Virus record (IMG/VR): IMGVR_UViG_3300042291_000957
Location: 1-64,000 of that record
Direction: 5' to 3' (one strand)
Origin: a virus
Length of the DNA stretch: 64,000 nt
Shown: positions 28,478-37,173 of the stretch, piece by piece
Layout: each line of letters starts with the position of its first letter
Position numbering within the stretch: position 1 is the stretch's first letter
The notes under the pieces: generated by a model
Database searches by the model: none
Told to the model about the DNA's origin: nothing
The model's input: only the letters and a program-made list of their open reading frames with translations
Made by a program: the position numbers and the translations under genes

Positions 28478-29160
28478 AATATTTTTGCCTCCTTAATGAC
28501 ATCTTTTATTAATTCAACATCAGCAGGCAGTGCTTTAAATCGTTTCATCCAAAATTGCGGATCAATATATGGCTCAACAATGGCCAATTGTTCGTCATTC
28601 ATTTTTGTCAACATCTCTTTGCCTGCTTTTGTATTTAACACCAGCCAAGGACTAATTGTGCCTTCTTTAATATCATGAGTGGCTCGATTGAGATTGACAT
28701 AGGCAAAATAGTGTTCCCATTGTGCATTGTTCACGTTAGCCCAATCCATCATGGTTTTAATCGATCTTTGAATAGCACCGTCTGCGGGTTCTATTTTTAT
28801 CAATTCAGAAACATAGGTATCATAAAGTTCATCACGACACCAATGGTCTAGTTTGATACCACTCTTGATCACATAGTCTATAAATCTTTCTGGATATATC
28901 GGCGATGTATTAATTAGAAAACTTCCGAATTTAACAAAAGCAGTATAGTATGGACTACTAGCAAAATCATCAAAATTTTTATTAGACTTTGTTGATTGGG
29001 TAATTTCATAAAACCTTTGATAGGTTAGGAGTCCTGCCTGAACATGTTTTTCTGTCTTTGACATATGGCGACGTTTTTGTTCGCAGACATGAACAAAGAG
29101 TGTTTTTTCTTTGGCAAATAGTTTTTCACAAAATTCGCATTTATAATTTAAGTTCTGCAA
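28474..29160 (-). CDS. zinc-finger protein of unknown function
   Basis: A 228-residue protein. YKCEFCEKLFAKEKTLFVHVCEQKRRH at the N-terminus is a classic C2H2/C2HC finger. A TTG start at 29160 is proposed because the first ATG in frame would delete the finger, and the upstream ORF start at 29244 lies deep in the neighbour. The rest is a helical domain (FASSPYYTAFVKFGSFLIN...). Neighbouring replication genes suggest a DNA-processing role. Confidence 0.65.
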   Translation of the reverse strand: MQNLNYKCEFCEKLFAKEKTLFVHVCEQKRRHMSKTEKHVQAGLLTYQRFYEITQSTKSNKNFDDFASSPYYTAFVKFGSFLINTSPIYPERFIDYVIKSGIKLDHWCRDELYDTYVSELIKIEPADGAIQRSIKTMMDWANVNNAQWEHYFAYVNLNRATHDIKEGTISPWLVLNTKAGKEMLTKMNDEQLAIVEPYIDPQFWMKRFKALPADVELIKDVIKEAKIL

Positions 29161-29620
29161 TTTGTTTTTTATCCCAACCAAGGTCTTGGCAGTATTCTTT
29201 GATTTCTTTGTCTGTGGTAATTGCGGCAAGAGTTTCAATATCATTGTGTTTCATATTAGGAAAGAATTGACTAATTATTTCTTCTTTTTTATTCTTGGAT
29301 TTTTTTAAGGGTATGTATTCGTGAAAATGTGTTTTACCATTACCATAGCTGCATAGGCACAACAACATCCAAACCAATTTGGGATGTTGCTGTATCACGG
29401 CCCAATTCTTATTGTAAATTTCATTTGTGATTTCTACAAAATGTTCTTGGATTTCTCTGTTAGAACTTTTAACACCACTAATGTAGCGATTTAAATTCCA
29501 AAAGTCTCCTTTGATTTCTTTGCGACCTTCGTCTGTAGTAGCATCCCAAAGTTCTTTGACTCCTAGATCTACAGCAGGAATTATGTCTTTAAAAAGGTCT
29601 ACGTGTTTATTTTTTGCCAT
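29141..29620 (-). CDS. possible clamp-loader small subunit (gp62-like)
   Basis: A 159-residue helical protein. The run FWNLNRYISGVKSSNREIQEHFVEITNEIYNKNW then HPKLVWMLLCLC resembles the helical body of phage clamp-loader A subunits (T4 gp62 family), and its position among gp41, gp61 and other replication genes is fitting. The match is by memory and pattern only; gp44 is not in this window. Confidence 0.45.
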   Translation of the reverse strand: MAKNKHVDLFKDIIPAVDLGVKELWDATTDEGRKEIKGDFWNLNRYISGVKSSNREIQEHFVEITNEIYNKNWAVIQQHPKLVWMLLCLCSYGNGKTHFHEYIPLKKSKNKKEEIISQFFPNMKHNDIETLAAITTDKEIKEYCQDLGWDKKQIAELKL

Positions 29621-29888
29621 TGTCTTTGCTTAAATGATATACTATTATAGCACGATCTAACACAGATTGCAATGTCTTATTTGTCCTAGCGGCTCGCCGA
29701 ATTTCTCCCCAAAGTTGATCTTCTTTCATATGCTCATATAACGGACGACCGTCGTGAGTTCTTGGATCTATTTTGTTTTCATACTGATATCCAATTAACT
29801 TACGATCAGTTTTGCCGGGTTCTCTAGCGTAGATCTCCTCGCCATTACGTTCGTAGACATAGGTAGTGCCTGGTTTAAGTGTTCCCAT
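29607..29888 (-). CDS. small hypothetical protein
   Basis: A 93-residue protein; start MGTLKPGTTYVYERNG at 29888 rather than the ATG at 29903. β-hairpin N-terminus, helical basic C-terminus. Known-looking in T4-like aquatic phages, no function. Overlaps both neighbours by about 14 nt. Confidence 0.62.
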   Translation of the reverse strand: MGTLKPGTTYVYERNGEEIYAREPGKTDRKLIGYQYENKIDPRTHDGRPLYEHMKEDQLWGEIRRAARTNKTLQSVLDRAIIVYHLSKDNGKK

Positions 29889-30444
29889 GATCAATTTCTG
29901 CAAGAATAAAATATTTTTTTATCAGCATTGGTGTTTTCTGTCCTTTGGGGATTTTGGTATTTTCCAAGTATTGTTCGTCTAAAATTTTATAACCTAAATT
30001 TAAAAATTTTTGGCGCCACCATTCTTTAGATTCTAATATTAAGTGAGCATTTCGTCCATCGGGTAAAATTAATTTTGCCGGGCTAAGAGCTATTAAATGA
30101 TAAATGTATCGACTTCTTTTAGAAAGATATTCTAAAGTTTGATCTACAAATTCAGGTTCAATGTGTTCTAAAACATCTGTAGACATTAACAGATCCACAT
30201 ATACATCATCTAGAGAAGAATCAAACTTACAATTTCCTGGATCATACCCTTGTATTATTTTGTCTGGATATTGTTCTTTTAATTTATCTACTAACCTTCC
30301 TTTACCGCATCCAAAATCTAAAATGCTGTTAGGTTTGATTTTAGCAATAAAGTCTTCAGCGAATTTTGGAATTTTAGATCTTTTGCCAAACGGAGTATCG
30401 GCATGTATGTCTGTTAGAATTTTTTTATATTTGTCGCTAATCAT
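29875..30444 (-). CDS. class I SAM-dependent methyltransferase
   Basis: A 189-residue protein with motif I ILDFGCGKGRL near residues 40-50, DP at 68 (acidic end of β2), and LMSTDVLEHIEP near 88 (motif IV-like). C-terminus YLENTKIPKGQKTPMLIKKYFILAE. First gene at the replication side of the sugar operon; substrate probably a sugar or its lipid-linked form. Confidence 0.75.
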   Translation of the reverse strand: MISDKYKKILTDIHADTPFGKRSKIPKFAEDFIAKIKPNSILDFGCGKGRLVDKLKEQYPDKIIQGYDPGNCKFDSSLDDVYVDLLMSTDVLEHIEPEFVDQTLEYLSKRSRYIYHLIALSPAKLILPDGRNAHLILESKEWWRQKFLNLGYKILDEQYLENTKIPKGQKTPMLIKKYFILAEIDHGNT

Positions 30445-31277
30445 TTTACTCTTAATAACTCTTGTATAGTATATAATTGTTGCATAAACGGAGACGGAGT
30501 ATCAAGCACACTAGATTCAAGATCACCCGCCCTTCTTGGGCATATGTTAACTTTAAAATCACAATTATTAACTTTCTTATACAAGTTAATCATTTGTTTT
30601 ACTGTTGTGCCTACGCCGTGGCCTAAGTTTTCAATTTGATTTGTCGAACGATCAATTGCTTGTTCTAGAGCATGACAAATTTCATTGACATGCGTATAGT
30701 CTCGAACAGCCGAGCCATCTAGAGTATTATAATCATTGCCGAACAAGTTAAATTCACCAGTCTTTTCAGCATTCATTAAATTCCACATTAGCCCATCTGG
30801 ATTAGTTGGATTAATGCCGTCACTGCCTGTAACATTATAAAATCTAAAAATAGTAAACGGTATACTTCGTTCTTTACAATATTGATCTACAATTTGTTCA
30901 GACGCTCGTTTGCTAATACCGTAGGGATTATTCATTGGACCTGCTGACCCTGTACTAGCATGAACAAATCTCTTGTATTTTAACTCTTGGAGTATTCGTA
31001 GTGTGCCTAGAGTATTTGTTTTATAATACACTATGGGATTTTTTACACTTCGTCCTACAGCAACTTCTGCTGCCAAATGAATTACACAATCAAATTCAAA
31101 ATCAGTATCCCATAAGAAGTATCCGGGCATTGTGATATCGTTTCGAGCCTGTTCTTTAACTGGCAGTTGTGGTACTTTTCTATCTAGACCGTAGAGTTCT
31201 AGATCGGTTCGCTTACCTAAGAACTTGGTTAGGTGCGAACCAATATATCCGGCATTACCTGTTATTAATATTTTCAT
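30441..31277 (-). CDS. NAD-dependent sugar epimerase, GalE-like
   Basis: A 278-residue extended SDR: GNAGYIGSHL (GxxGxxG) at the N-terminus, catalytic Tyr-x-x-x-Lys in NPYGISKRA near 117, a Thr/Ser in ASTGSAG just ahead, and GSAVRDYTHV near 200, typical of UDP-hexose 4-epimerases. Slightly shorter than GalE (about 340). Overlaps neighbours by 4 nt on each side (ATGA). Confidence 0.82.
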   Translation of the reverse strand: MKILITGNAGYIGSHLTKFLGKRTDLELYGLDRKVPQLPVKEQARNDITMPGYFLWDTDFEFDCVIHLAAEVAVGRSVKNPIVYYKTNTLGTLRILQELKYKRFVHASTGSAGPMNNPYGISKRASEQIVDQYCKERSIPFTIFRFYNVTGSDGINPTNPDGLMWNLMNAEKTGEFNLFGNDYNTLDGSAVRDYTHVNEICHALEQAIDRSTNQIENLGHGVGTTVKQMINLYKKVNNCDFKVNICPRRAGDLESSVLDTPSPFMQQLYTIQELLRVK

Positions 31278-31834
31278 TTTTCTAATACAAGAAATCCACA
31301 GTCATCATTGTCGTGATATTTTATACGCCACTGCGGATTATTGGCCCACCATTTTCTTATACCTGCATAGGTTTCAAATCTAGGTTCTGCTACATCATGA
31401 AATACCAAGTATCTCGAAACTTTGTCTGCGTGTAATCTTAGTTCATTATAAGTATGCTCTTCGGTATGCATAGTATCTATGAATAATAATTCACAGGGTT
31501 CGATTTCTATTTCTAAATCATTACCTAACACAAATTGAAATTCAACTCCGGCTTCTTCTGCTGCTTGTTGAAATAACTCTTTGTCTAATGTTGTACCTTG
31601 ATCAACAGTAACGAATTTTTTTGGTCTCAACATTAACCAGGCAGATGTTGAACATCCTTGGAATGGACCAAATTCTGTAATAGTTTCTACACCCTGAAAT
31701 GTCTGCTGTATGTAATCCATTCGACGATACATATCACCGACCATTTTCCAGCGAACACCCTCTCTAGTTTTGTTTTTAAAACTGTTAAAAATTTCTTCAA
31801 TTATCATAAATTTTCCTGTTATTAAAACTTTCAT
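31274..31834 (-). CDS. methyltransferase-like protein with a transplanted SDR N-terminus
   Basis: A 186-residue protein. The core from MIIEEIFNSFK (ATG 31807) has TEFGPFQGCSTS near 53-64 (motif I) and LLFIDTMHTEEH near 118 (post-I/IV), as in CmcI/Methyltransf_24-type proteins. The start that overlaps the previous stop (ATGA, 31834) adds MKVLITGKF, which looks like the first residues of a Rossmann SDR such as its neighbour MKILITGN. That suggests a recombination joint. Both starts are possible. Confidence 0.68.
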   Translation of the reverse strand: MKVLITGKFMIIEEIFNSFKNKTREGVRWKMVGDMYRRMDYIQQTFQGVETITEFGPFQGCSTSAWLMLRPKKFVTVDQGTTLDKELFQQAAEEAGVEFQFVLGNDLEIEIEPCELLFIDTMHTEEHTYNELRLHADKVSRYLVFHDVAEPRFETYAGIRKWWANNPQWRIKYHDNDDCGFLVLEK

Positions 31835-32385
31835 TCTATAAATTTTAACACAAGTTCTGAACCCTGCCAATCTTTAAATTGTTCTTTCCACCAATCTGGG
31901 TCTAATCTATCTGCTTTGAAATATTCGGCTAGTGTATGATCGCCTTTTGATGATTTTCCTTTTTTTAGTCGATTGCCTATAAAACAGAATTTTGTAGCCA
32001 TCTGCATTAGTTGATTAACTACCGTTGGAAAATCTGCATCGGGAATTCCGGTCAGAGATTGAATTGCAATTATGCTGTCAAATTTAGCATCTTGTTCGGG
32101 ATGCTTAGAATATTCATCAACACAGGGATCAAACAGATAAAACGAATCCAGGCCTAGCCATTTATCAAAGGACGCTCCGTTAAACCATTCTTTATATTTT
32201 TCTTCATTATAATAATGAAATGCCTTGCCGCAGCCATAGTCTAATAATGTCTTAGCATTGTGTTTCTCAACAAGTGCTTTGATATCGGAATGATAACCTA
32301 AGGTCGCTACTCCCGAGTAGACTTCTTTTTTAAGATGATATTGTTTTACTCGATCAATTGTTTGATAGTATACATTGCTATACAT
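31831..32385 (-). CDS. class I methyltransferase-like protein
   Basis: A 184-residue protein: motif I-like TLLDYGCGKAFHY near residue 44, then FYLFDPCVDEY and DSIIAIQSLTGIPD. The family of short MTases with a modified loop is common in phage glycan clusters. Stop overlaps the next start. Confidence 0.7.
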   Translation of the reverse strand: MYSNVYYQTIDRVKQYHLKKEVYSGVATLGYHSDIKALVEKHNAKTLLDYGCGKAFHYYNEEKYKEWFNGASFDKWLGLDSFYLFDPCVDEYSKHPEQDAKFDSIIAIQSLTGIPDADFPTVVNQLMQMATKFCFIGNRLKKGKSSKGDHTLAEYFKADRLDPDWWKEQFKDWQGSELVLKFIE

Positions 32386-33016
32386 TTTTTAAAATTTCCT
32401 TATATATTCCTAAATACCATTCTGCAGTTTTTTGATCTCCTTTAAGAGTTAAAAATGTGCCGCTGCCTTGGCCAAAACTCATCCAATCACCTACATTTAA
32501 TTTTTTATAGTGATATTTGTTATCTAATATATTTAAAATATCTTGATCCCAACCATATTGCCAATTTTCTAAAGGCATTGATAATAGTTGTTCTCTAAAT
32601 TCATTTCTAAATTTAGAATCACTACCGTAGGTAACTAATCCGGCCATCCATCTTATATTTTTTTGATGTCGTTGTACGTGTATTGTGGATATAATTATAT
32701 GCAACTCGTCTCTTGTAAATTGTCTAGTACACAGCGTGTCGCAATCTAGTGTCATGACTAATTCGTCGTTAGGAAATAGTTCTGCACATTTTAAAAATCG
32801 AACCGCCTGATAATATGGAACTTTACAAGATTCGTTTGGAAAGTCAACAATGTCTTCGTGGTATGTTACTCCTGAAATTTTATAATAAGAATTTCTAGGA
32901 TTTACAATAACGATGTGTACATTTAGCCAAGGAGTAAATTTTTGTATGCTTCTTGCACAATTTATGGCCCAGGTGTCGTAATATGCAGAATCACAGGCTA
33001 GTAAAATATTATACAT
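32378..33016 (-). CDS. GT-A glycosyltransferase-like protein
   Basis: A 212-residue protein: MYNILLACDSAYYDTWAINCARSI start, an LDCDTL DXD-type motif near residue 94 (metal/sugar-nucleotide binding) and a WDQDILN pattern near 163, as in GT8-like enzymes. Adds an unknown sugar. Overlaps next gene by 8 nt. Confidence 0.65.
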   Translation of the reverse strand: MYNILLACDSAYYDTWAINCARSIQKFTPWLNVHIVIVNPRNSYYKISGVTYHEDIVDFPNESCKVPYYQAVRFLKCAELFPNDELVMTLDCDTLCTRQFTRDELHIIISTIHVQRHQKNIRWMAGLVTYGSDSKFRNEFREQLLSMPLENWQYGWDQDILNILDNKYHYKKLNVGDWMSFGQGSGTFLTLKGDQKTAEWYLGIYKEILKNV

Positions 33017-33017
33017 A

Positions 33018-33833
33018 TTAAAAGTTTTTCATTTCCAATAACATAACATCATACGAAGGTATTTTAAAGTCAATAAGTTTTCTAGTATCGATCAATATTT
33101 TATTAACTGGCTTAGGCCCTTGCGTTCTTAATATTGTTTTTTCTAATTGATACACTTCGTTTATTTTTGACACTAGATCATACTTAGTGATTTTGTTTTC
33201 ATTATTAACCACGTGATATACACCTGTTATTATGGGATTACACATATATTTTTCAATGCACTTTGCAAGTTCTAATGTAGTAATACCATTCCACCAAGCA
33301 TTGTCCCATCCTTGTAATTCTTGCTGTGGGTTAGTTACAATCCATTGAAATAATCCAGTGCCCGTTGATTTAATTTCTGGCCCAATAATGCTCATTCTAA
33401 ATGTAACATCTTTATCATTGTTAATTTCGCCTAGAGATTTTGACTTGCCATACAAGTTAGTTTCGGTGTGTGTATCCGATTCAACATAGTTTCCTTTTTT
33501 GCCATCAAACACACAATCAGTTGATAAGTGAACTACTCGTGTCTTGCTGTTTAAAAAGGTATGCTCTAAGAAGTGTGGGAACCATCCATTGATTAATGCA
33601 GCACGATCCGGACGATCGTTACTATCTTTGACTAACAATCCTACACAATTAATTACAAAGTCAAACATATTTGTAAATTCATTGAGACGCTGTACTTCTG
33701 CAAGATTCTCAACATCCATGATAAGATCTGCATCAGACCTTGCCATTGTACTTACATTGTGTCCCTGCTGTTTGAGATATCGCGTGATAACATGACCAGC
33801 CATACCGTTGCTGCCAACTACTAAGACTTTCAT
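33018..33833 (-). CDS. RmlD-type NAD(P)-dependent sugar reductase
   Basis: A 271-residue SDR: GSNGMAGHVI (GxxGxxG), INCVGLLV, STDCVFDGKKGNYVESD and YGKSKSLGE (YxxxK) follow the order of RmlD/4-dehydrorhamnose reductases. It lacks the C-terminal cupin of CapF/WbjC (about 370 residues). Its neighbours are a CapE-like dehydratase and a UDP-GlcNAc 2-epimerase, so it most likely reduces the 4-keto-6-deoxy-HexNAc intermediate as WbvR does. Coupled by ATGA to the dehydratase. Confidence 0.8.
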   Translation of the reverse strand: MKVLVVGSNGMAGHVITRYLKQQGHNVSTMARSDADLIMDVENLAEVQRLNEFTNMFDFVINCVGLLVKDSNDRPDRAALINGWFPHFLEHTFLNSKTRVVHLSTDCVFDGKKGNYVESDTHTETNLYGKSKSLGEINNDKDVTFRMSIIGPEIKSTGTGLFQWIVTNPQQELQGWDNAWWNGITTLELAKCIEKYMCNPIITGVYHVVNNENKITKYDLVSKINEVYQLEKTILRTQGPKPVNKILIDTRKLIDFKIPSYDVMLLEMKNF

Positions 33834-34822
33834 ATAAAATTACCCTTCTTGAGCATTTCTTTAATGGCATCGTGTTGCATAATAAATGTTTTAGAACTAA
33901 ATTCTTCTTGTGAAAACTTTTCTAAATTACTATATTTGTCTACTAATGTTTGTTTAGGATTAAATGGCAGTATCACAAAGTATGCATCGTCATATTTGTA
34001 AGACATCACTGCTTCGTGTTTTGATATCAACATCTCATCTAATTTTTCGCCCGGCTTACTGCCCATCTCTGTAATTTCTGCATTACCGTAGACACTTATT
34101 AATATGTCTGCAATGTCTTTGATGTATGCCGCTGGCATATTCATTACAAATGTTTCACCGCCTATACTTTCTTCGGCAGCTTTAAATAGTAAACCAATTG
34201 CTTCTTCAAGTGTTAAAAAGAATCGAGTCATTCTTAGATCAGTAATAGTAACTGGGCCACCACTGCGAATCTGTTCAATAAAGTACGGAATAACACTGCC
34301 ATTAGACCCCATGACATTTCCGCCACGAACGCAGACAAATCTAGTATGGTCCGTTAGATCGTTTGCCTGAATAATTAATTTTTCACCTACTGCTTTAGTC
34401 ATTCCATATAAATTCAATGGTTCAACGGCCTTGTCAGTGGATACATCGATAACTTTTTTAACACGATTTTCAATCGCAGCATTAACAACATTTGTTGTGC
34501 CTATTACATTTGTTTTAATAGCTTCCTGAGGCTGATCTTCGCAGATAGGTACATGTTTAAGAGCTGCCATGTGAAAAATATAATCAACATTTTTAGTAGC
34601 AAACTTAACTGCTTCGTAGTCTCTAACATCACCTATGATGTATTTGATCTTGGGATTTTTAAACTTGCGTTGCATTAATACCTGCTGAAGTTCACCTCTT
34701 GAGAAAATAATAATCTCTTTAGGATTGTGTTTTTCAAGCATTAATCGAGTCAGTGTTTGTCCCCACGACCCGGTGCCGCCGGTAATTAAAATTCGTGCGT
34801 TGTCAAAAATACTGTTATTCAT
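33830..34822 (-). CDS. UDP-GlcNAc 4,6-dehydratase (CapE/PseB-like SDR)
   Basis: A 330-residue extended SDR: GGTGSWGQ, GDVRDYEAV, HMAALKHVP, VSTDKAVEPLNLYGMTKAVGEK (Thr/Asp-Lys, Tyr-x-x-x-Lys), and RGGNVMGSNGSVIPYFIEQI, a strong CapE/FlaA1 family match. The C-terminal region FSSKTFIMQHDAIKEML matches CapE more than PseB. It would make UDP-2-acetamido-2,6-dideoxy-hexos-4-ulose. Confidence 0.85.
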   Translation of the reverse strand: MNNSIFDNARILITGGTGSWGQTLTRLMLEKHNPKEIIIFSRGELQQVLMQRKFKNPKIKYIIGDVRDYEAVKFATKNVDYIFHMAALKHVPICEDQPQEAIKTNVIGTTNVVNAAIENRVKKVIDVSTDKAVEPLNLYGMTKAVGEKLIIQANDLTDHTRFVCVRGGNVMGSNGSVIPYFIEQIRSGGPVTITDLRMTRFFLTLEEAIGLLFKAAEESIGGETFVMNMPAAYIKDIADILISVYGNAEITEMGSKPGEKLDEMLISKHEAVMSYKYDDAYFVILPFNPKQTLVDKYSNLEKFSQEEFSSKTFIMQHDAIKEMLKKGNFI

Positions 34823-35573
34823 ATTTTACTCCAATATCATCTGGGTTGTGGAACAGTGCTCTATGTTTGTTATCTAGGGATTCCACTTCTTCTGCAGGTC
34901 TTGTATTTGTATAGTAATATAAAATTAATGATCTACGACTTCTATCCTCTGGGCACTTTAACGGAGTAGGATGTCCGTGAAAACTAAAATCGTCAGTTCT
35001 AAATACAACCAGTCTGTTGAGTAATGGACTAATCTTGTCAACACACACGTCCGGTTTGTTGTTTGGGGTCCTTGACCACATTTCTAAATGGCCTCCCCAT
35101 TCTTCTTGCCAATCATCGTTTAGATATAGGATAACATTTAATCTTCGGTGTACTCCCATTAGATCGTGCCAGTTGCCGTCTGCGTGTACTGCTAGTGTGC
35201 CGCCTGTATTAATCTGATTAAATCCACCGCCTGTTAGATACGGATCGGGAATAAGTCCATCAACGCCAGTTAGCTTAGATAGGAATCTTAAAAATGTTCC
35301 ACCATTTAAAAAATTAATTAAATTTAATGTGTTAGCGGGAACATCACTGTCATCCTTCCAATCACTGCGCCATTTAATCTGAATTTTATCGTGGTTGCGT
35401 TTGTCCCAACTTTCAAAATTTTCATTGTTAAAGTCAGTTAGTGTTTCATTAATAACTTCTTGTGTAAAAAAATTATCTATAGCAATATAGTTAAACGGTT
35501 GCTTAGATTGAAATTTACTAGACAGATCTTCTAGATTAAATTTATCAAATTCTACATATTTCTTTTTCATCAA
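34815..35573 (-). CDS. 2OG-Fe(II) oxygenase (P4H-like)
   Basis: A 252-residue protein. FNQINTGGTLAVHADGNWHD gives the H-x-D iron ligands, SFHGHPTPLKCP the second His, and RSRRSLILYYY the 2OG-binding Arg. Prolyl-hydroxylase-type family, frequent in aquatic T4-like phages. Substrate may be a sugar-bearing protein or lipid. Overlaps the dehydratase by 8 nt. Confidence 0.85.
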   Translation of the reverse strand: MMKKKYVEFDKFNLEDLSSKFQSKQPFNYIAIDNFFTQEVINETLTDFNNENFESWDKRNHDKIQIKWRSDWKDDSDVPANTLNLINFLNGGTFLRFLSKLTGVDGLIPDPYLTGGGFNQINTGGTLAVHADGNWHDLMGVHRRLNVILYLNDDWQEEWGGHLEMWSRTPNNKPDVCVDKISPLLNRLVVFRTDDFSFHGHPTPLKCPEDRSRRSLILYYYTNTRPAEEVESLDNKHRALFHNPDDIGVKYE

Positions 35574-35579
35574 TCGTCC

Positions 35580-36647
35580 TTAGTTTGACAGTAGTATGTT
35601 AACAACTACGTCTGATACATTATTTTGATCGTACTCTGCAGGTACTTTCCAGTTTCGGTCAGCTGACTTCATTCTGTTAAAGCAGGCAACAATATTGTCT
35701 TTATCTAACCCACTAATTACATTAGAACCACACCAAACAGTTTCAGGACGCTCAGTAGTATCTCTAATTGTAACAGTTGGTATTTTAAATAAACACATTT
35801 CTTCTTGCACAGTGCCCGAATCTGAGATTGCCATAAAACTGTTTTGTTCAAGATTTACAAAATCAAAAAATCCAAACGGTTCTAAAATAATAATGTTGTC
35901 AGTGTTTACATTAAATTTTTGTATTTTATCTCGAGTTCTAGGATGACAACTAAACACAATTTTATATTCTTTAGAAATTTCTTGTAATGCTGCAAAAATA
36001 CTTTTAAGTCTATGATCATCGTCAACATTCTCAGCTCGATGCGCGGTTACAATAATGTATTTGTTTGGTTCTAGATTTAATTTATTAAGTATCGACGATT
36101 GTGAAATTTTACTTTGATATTTGTTGATAACTTCTTTAATAGGGTTGCCAGTAACTGCAATTCTATTGTTAGGAACACCTTCTCTTAGCAAGTTTTGTCT
36201 ACTTAATTCTGTATAGGGCAAGTTGTACGTACTAATTGCATCAATAACTTTTCTATTTTTTTCTTCGGGAACTTTTAAATCGTTACATCTATTTCCAGCT
36301 TCCATATGGTACACTGGGATGTTAAATCTTTCAGCAACAAACGCAGACAATCCTGAATTAGTATCGCCTAGTACTAAAACTCGTGTGGGGTTAAACTCGT
36401 TGATTGCCTGTTCTACACCGGTAAAAATTTTACCAAGTTGTTCACCAAATGACGCAGATTTGCTGTCAATAATTTTATTAGGGTGACGTAATTCTAATTC
36501 TTGAAAAAATATTTCATTAAGATTAGGATCATAATTTTGCCCGGTGTGTAACACATAATGCTCGCAGGCTGCGTCAAGTTTAGGGATAATACAAGACAAT
36601 CTTATAATTTCAGGTCTTGTTCCTAAAATTGTTAAAATTTTAGCCAT
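35580..36647 (-). CDS. UDP-N-acetylglucosamine 2-epimerase (WecB/CapG-like)
   Basis: A 355-residue GT-B-fold epimerase: TILGTRPEIIRLSCI start, HTGQNYDPNLNEIFF, VLGDTNSGLSAF, HMEAGNR, VTAHRAENVDD near 202, and ISDSGTVQEE near 275 with RDTTERPE. All match WecB/CapG. In this cluster it most likely inverts C2 of the 6-deoxy-HexNAc (as in CapG/WbvD) rather than making ManNAc. Confidence 0.92.
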   Translation of the reverse strand: MAKILTILGTRPEIIRLSCIIPKLDAACEHYVLHTGQNYDPNLNEIFFQELELRHPNKIIDSKSASFGEQLGKIFTGVEQAINEFNPTRVLVLGDTNSGLSAFVAERFNIPVYHMEAGNRCNDLKVPEEKNRKVIDAISTYNLPYTELSRQNLLREGVPNNRIAVTGNPIKEVINKYQSKISQSSILNKLNLEPNKYIIVTAHRAENVDDDHRLKSIFAALQEISKEYKIVFSCHPRTRDKIQKFNVNTDNIIILEPFGFFDFVNLEQNSFMAISDSGTVQEEMCLFKIPTVTIRDTTERPETVWCGSNVISGLDKDNIVACFNRMKSADRNWKVPAEYDQNNVSDVVVNILLSN

Positions 36648-37173
36648 TAGAGAATGCGCCTACAAAGTATTGGTTAAGGCCTTTTAAGTTTAAGTGTTCC
36701 CAGTCAGCAAAATCTTGCCTGTGCCATAGACTTTTATGTATATCAAAATTATTACCATAACACCACAGTGATGGATCATTTACATTTTTATGATTGTCAT
36801 CCCATATTTCTTCTAGAGGAGTTAATAAAATAATTTTCTTTTTAGTTATTTTTTTAACGTCATTAATTAACTGTAAGCCAGCTGCTTTATCTAAATGTTC
36901 AATAAAATCGATCATTAACACATAGTCAAATTGTTCGTTTTTAACTACGTCTAATATATTATCTGTTTCTAGATTTGCAACGATATCAGGATTAACATCG
37001 GCCCAGGCGTCAACAGTTAAGATTCTACTGCATTTGTTAATAAATGGATTGGAGTACAACTTAGGGCCGCATCCTAGATCTAATAATGTACTACCTTGTT
37101 CAATTATACTGTGTAGGTAATTAATGAGTTGATCATTAGAACTTGCACGTTTTCCGTTAATTATGTGTTTCAT
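36640..37173 (-). CDS. class I SAM-dependent methyltransferase
   Basis: A 177-residue protein with motif I LLDLGCGPKL near 30, TVDAWAD (acidic β2) near 53 and VLMIDFIEHL near 86. Acts probably on a sugar. Overlaps the 2-epimerase by 8 nt. Confidence 0.78.
   Translation of the reverse strand: MKHIINGKRASSNDQLINYLHSIIEQGSTLLDLGCGPKLYSNPFINKCSRILTVDAWADVNPDIVANLETDNILDVVKNEQFDYVLMIDFIEHLDKAAGLQLINDVKKITKKKIILLTPLEEIWDDNHKNVNDPSLWCYGNNFDIHKSLWHRQDFADWEHLNLKGLNQYFVGAFSNG

Noticed and set aside
28474-29244. ATG at 29244 as start of the zinc-finger gene
   Set aside because: It would overlap the neighbouring gene by over 100 nt; TTG 29160 gives a start just before the finger.
29141-29620. Firm assignment as gp62
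   Set aside because: The resemblance is to remembered pattern only and gp44 is not present to support it; kept as low-confidence.
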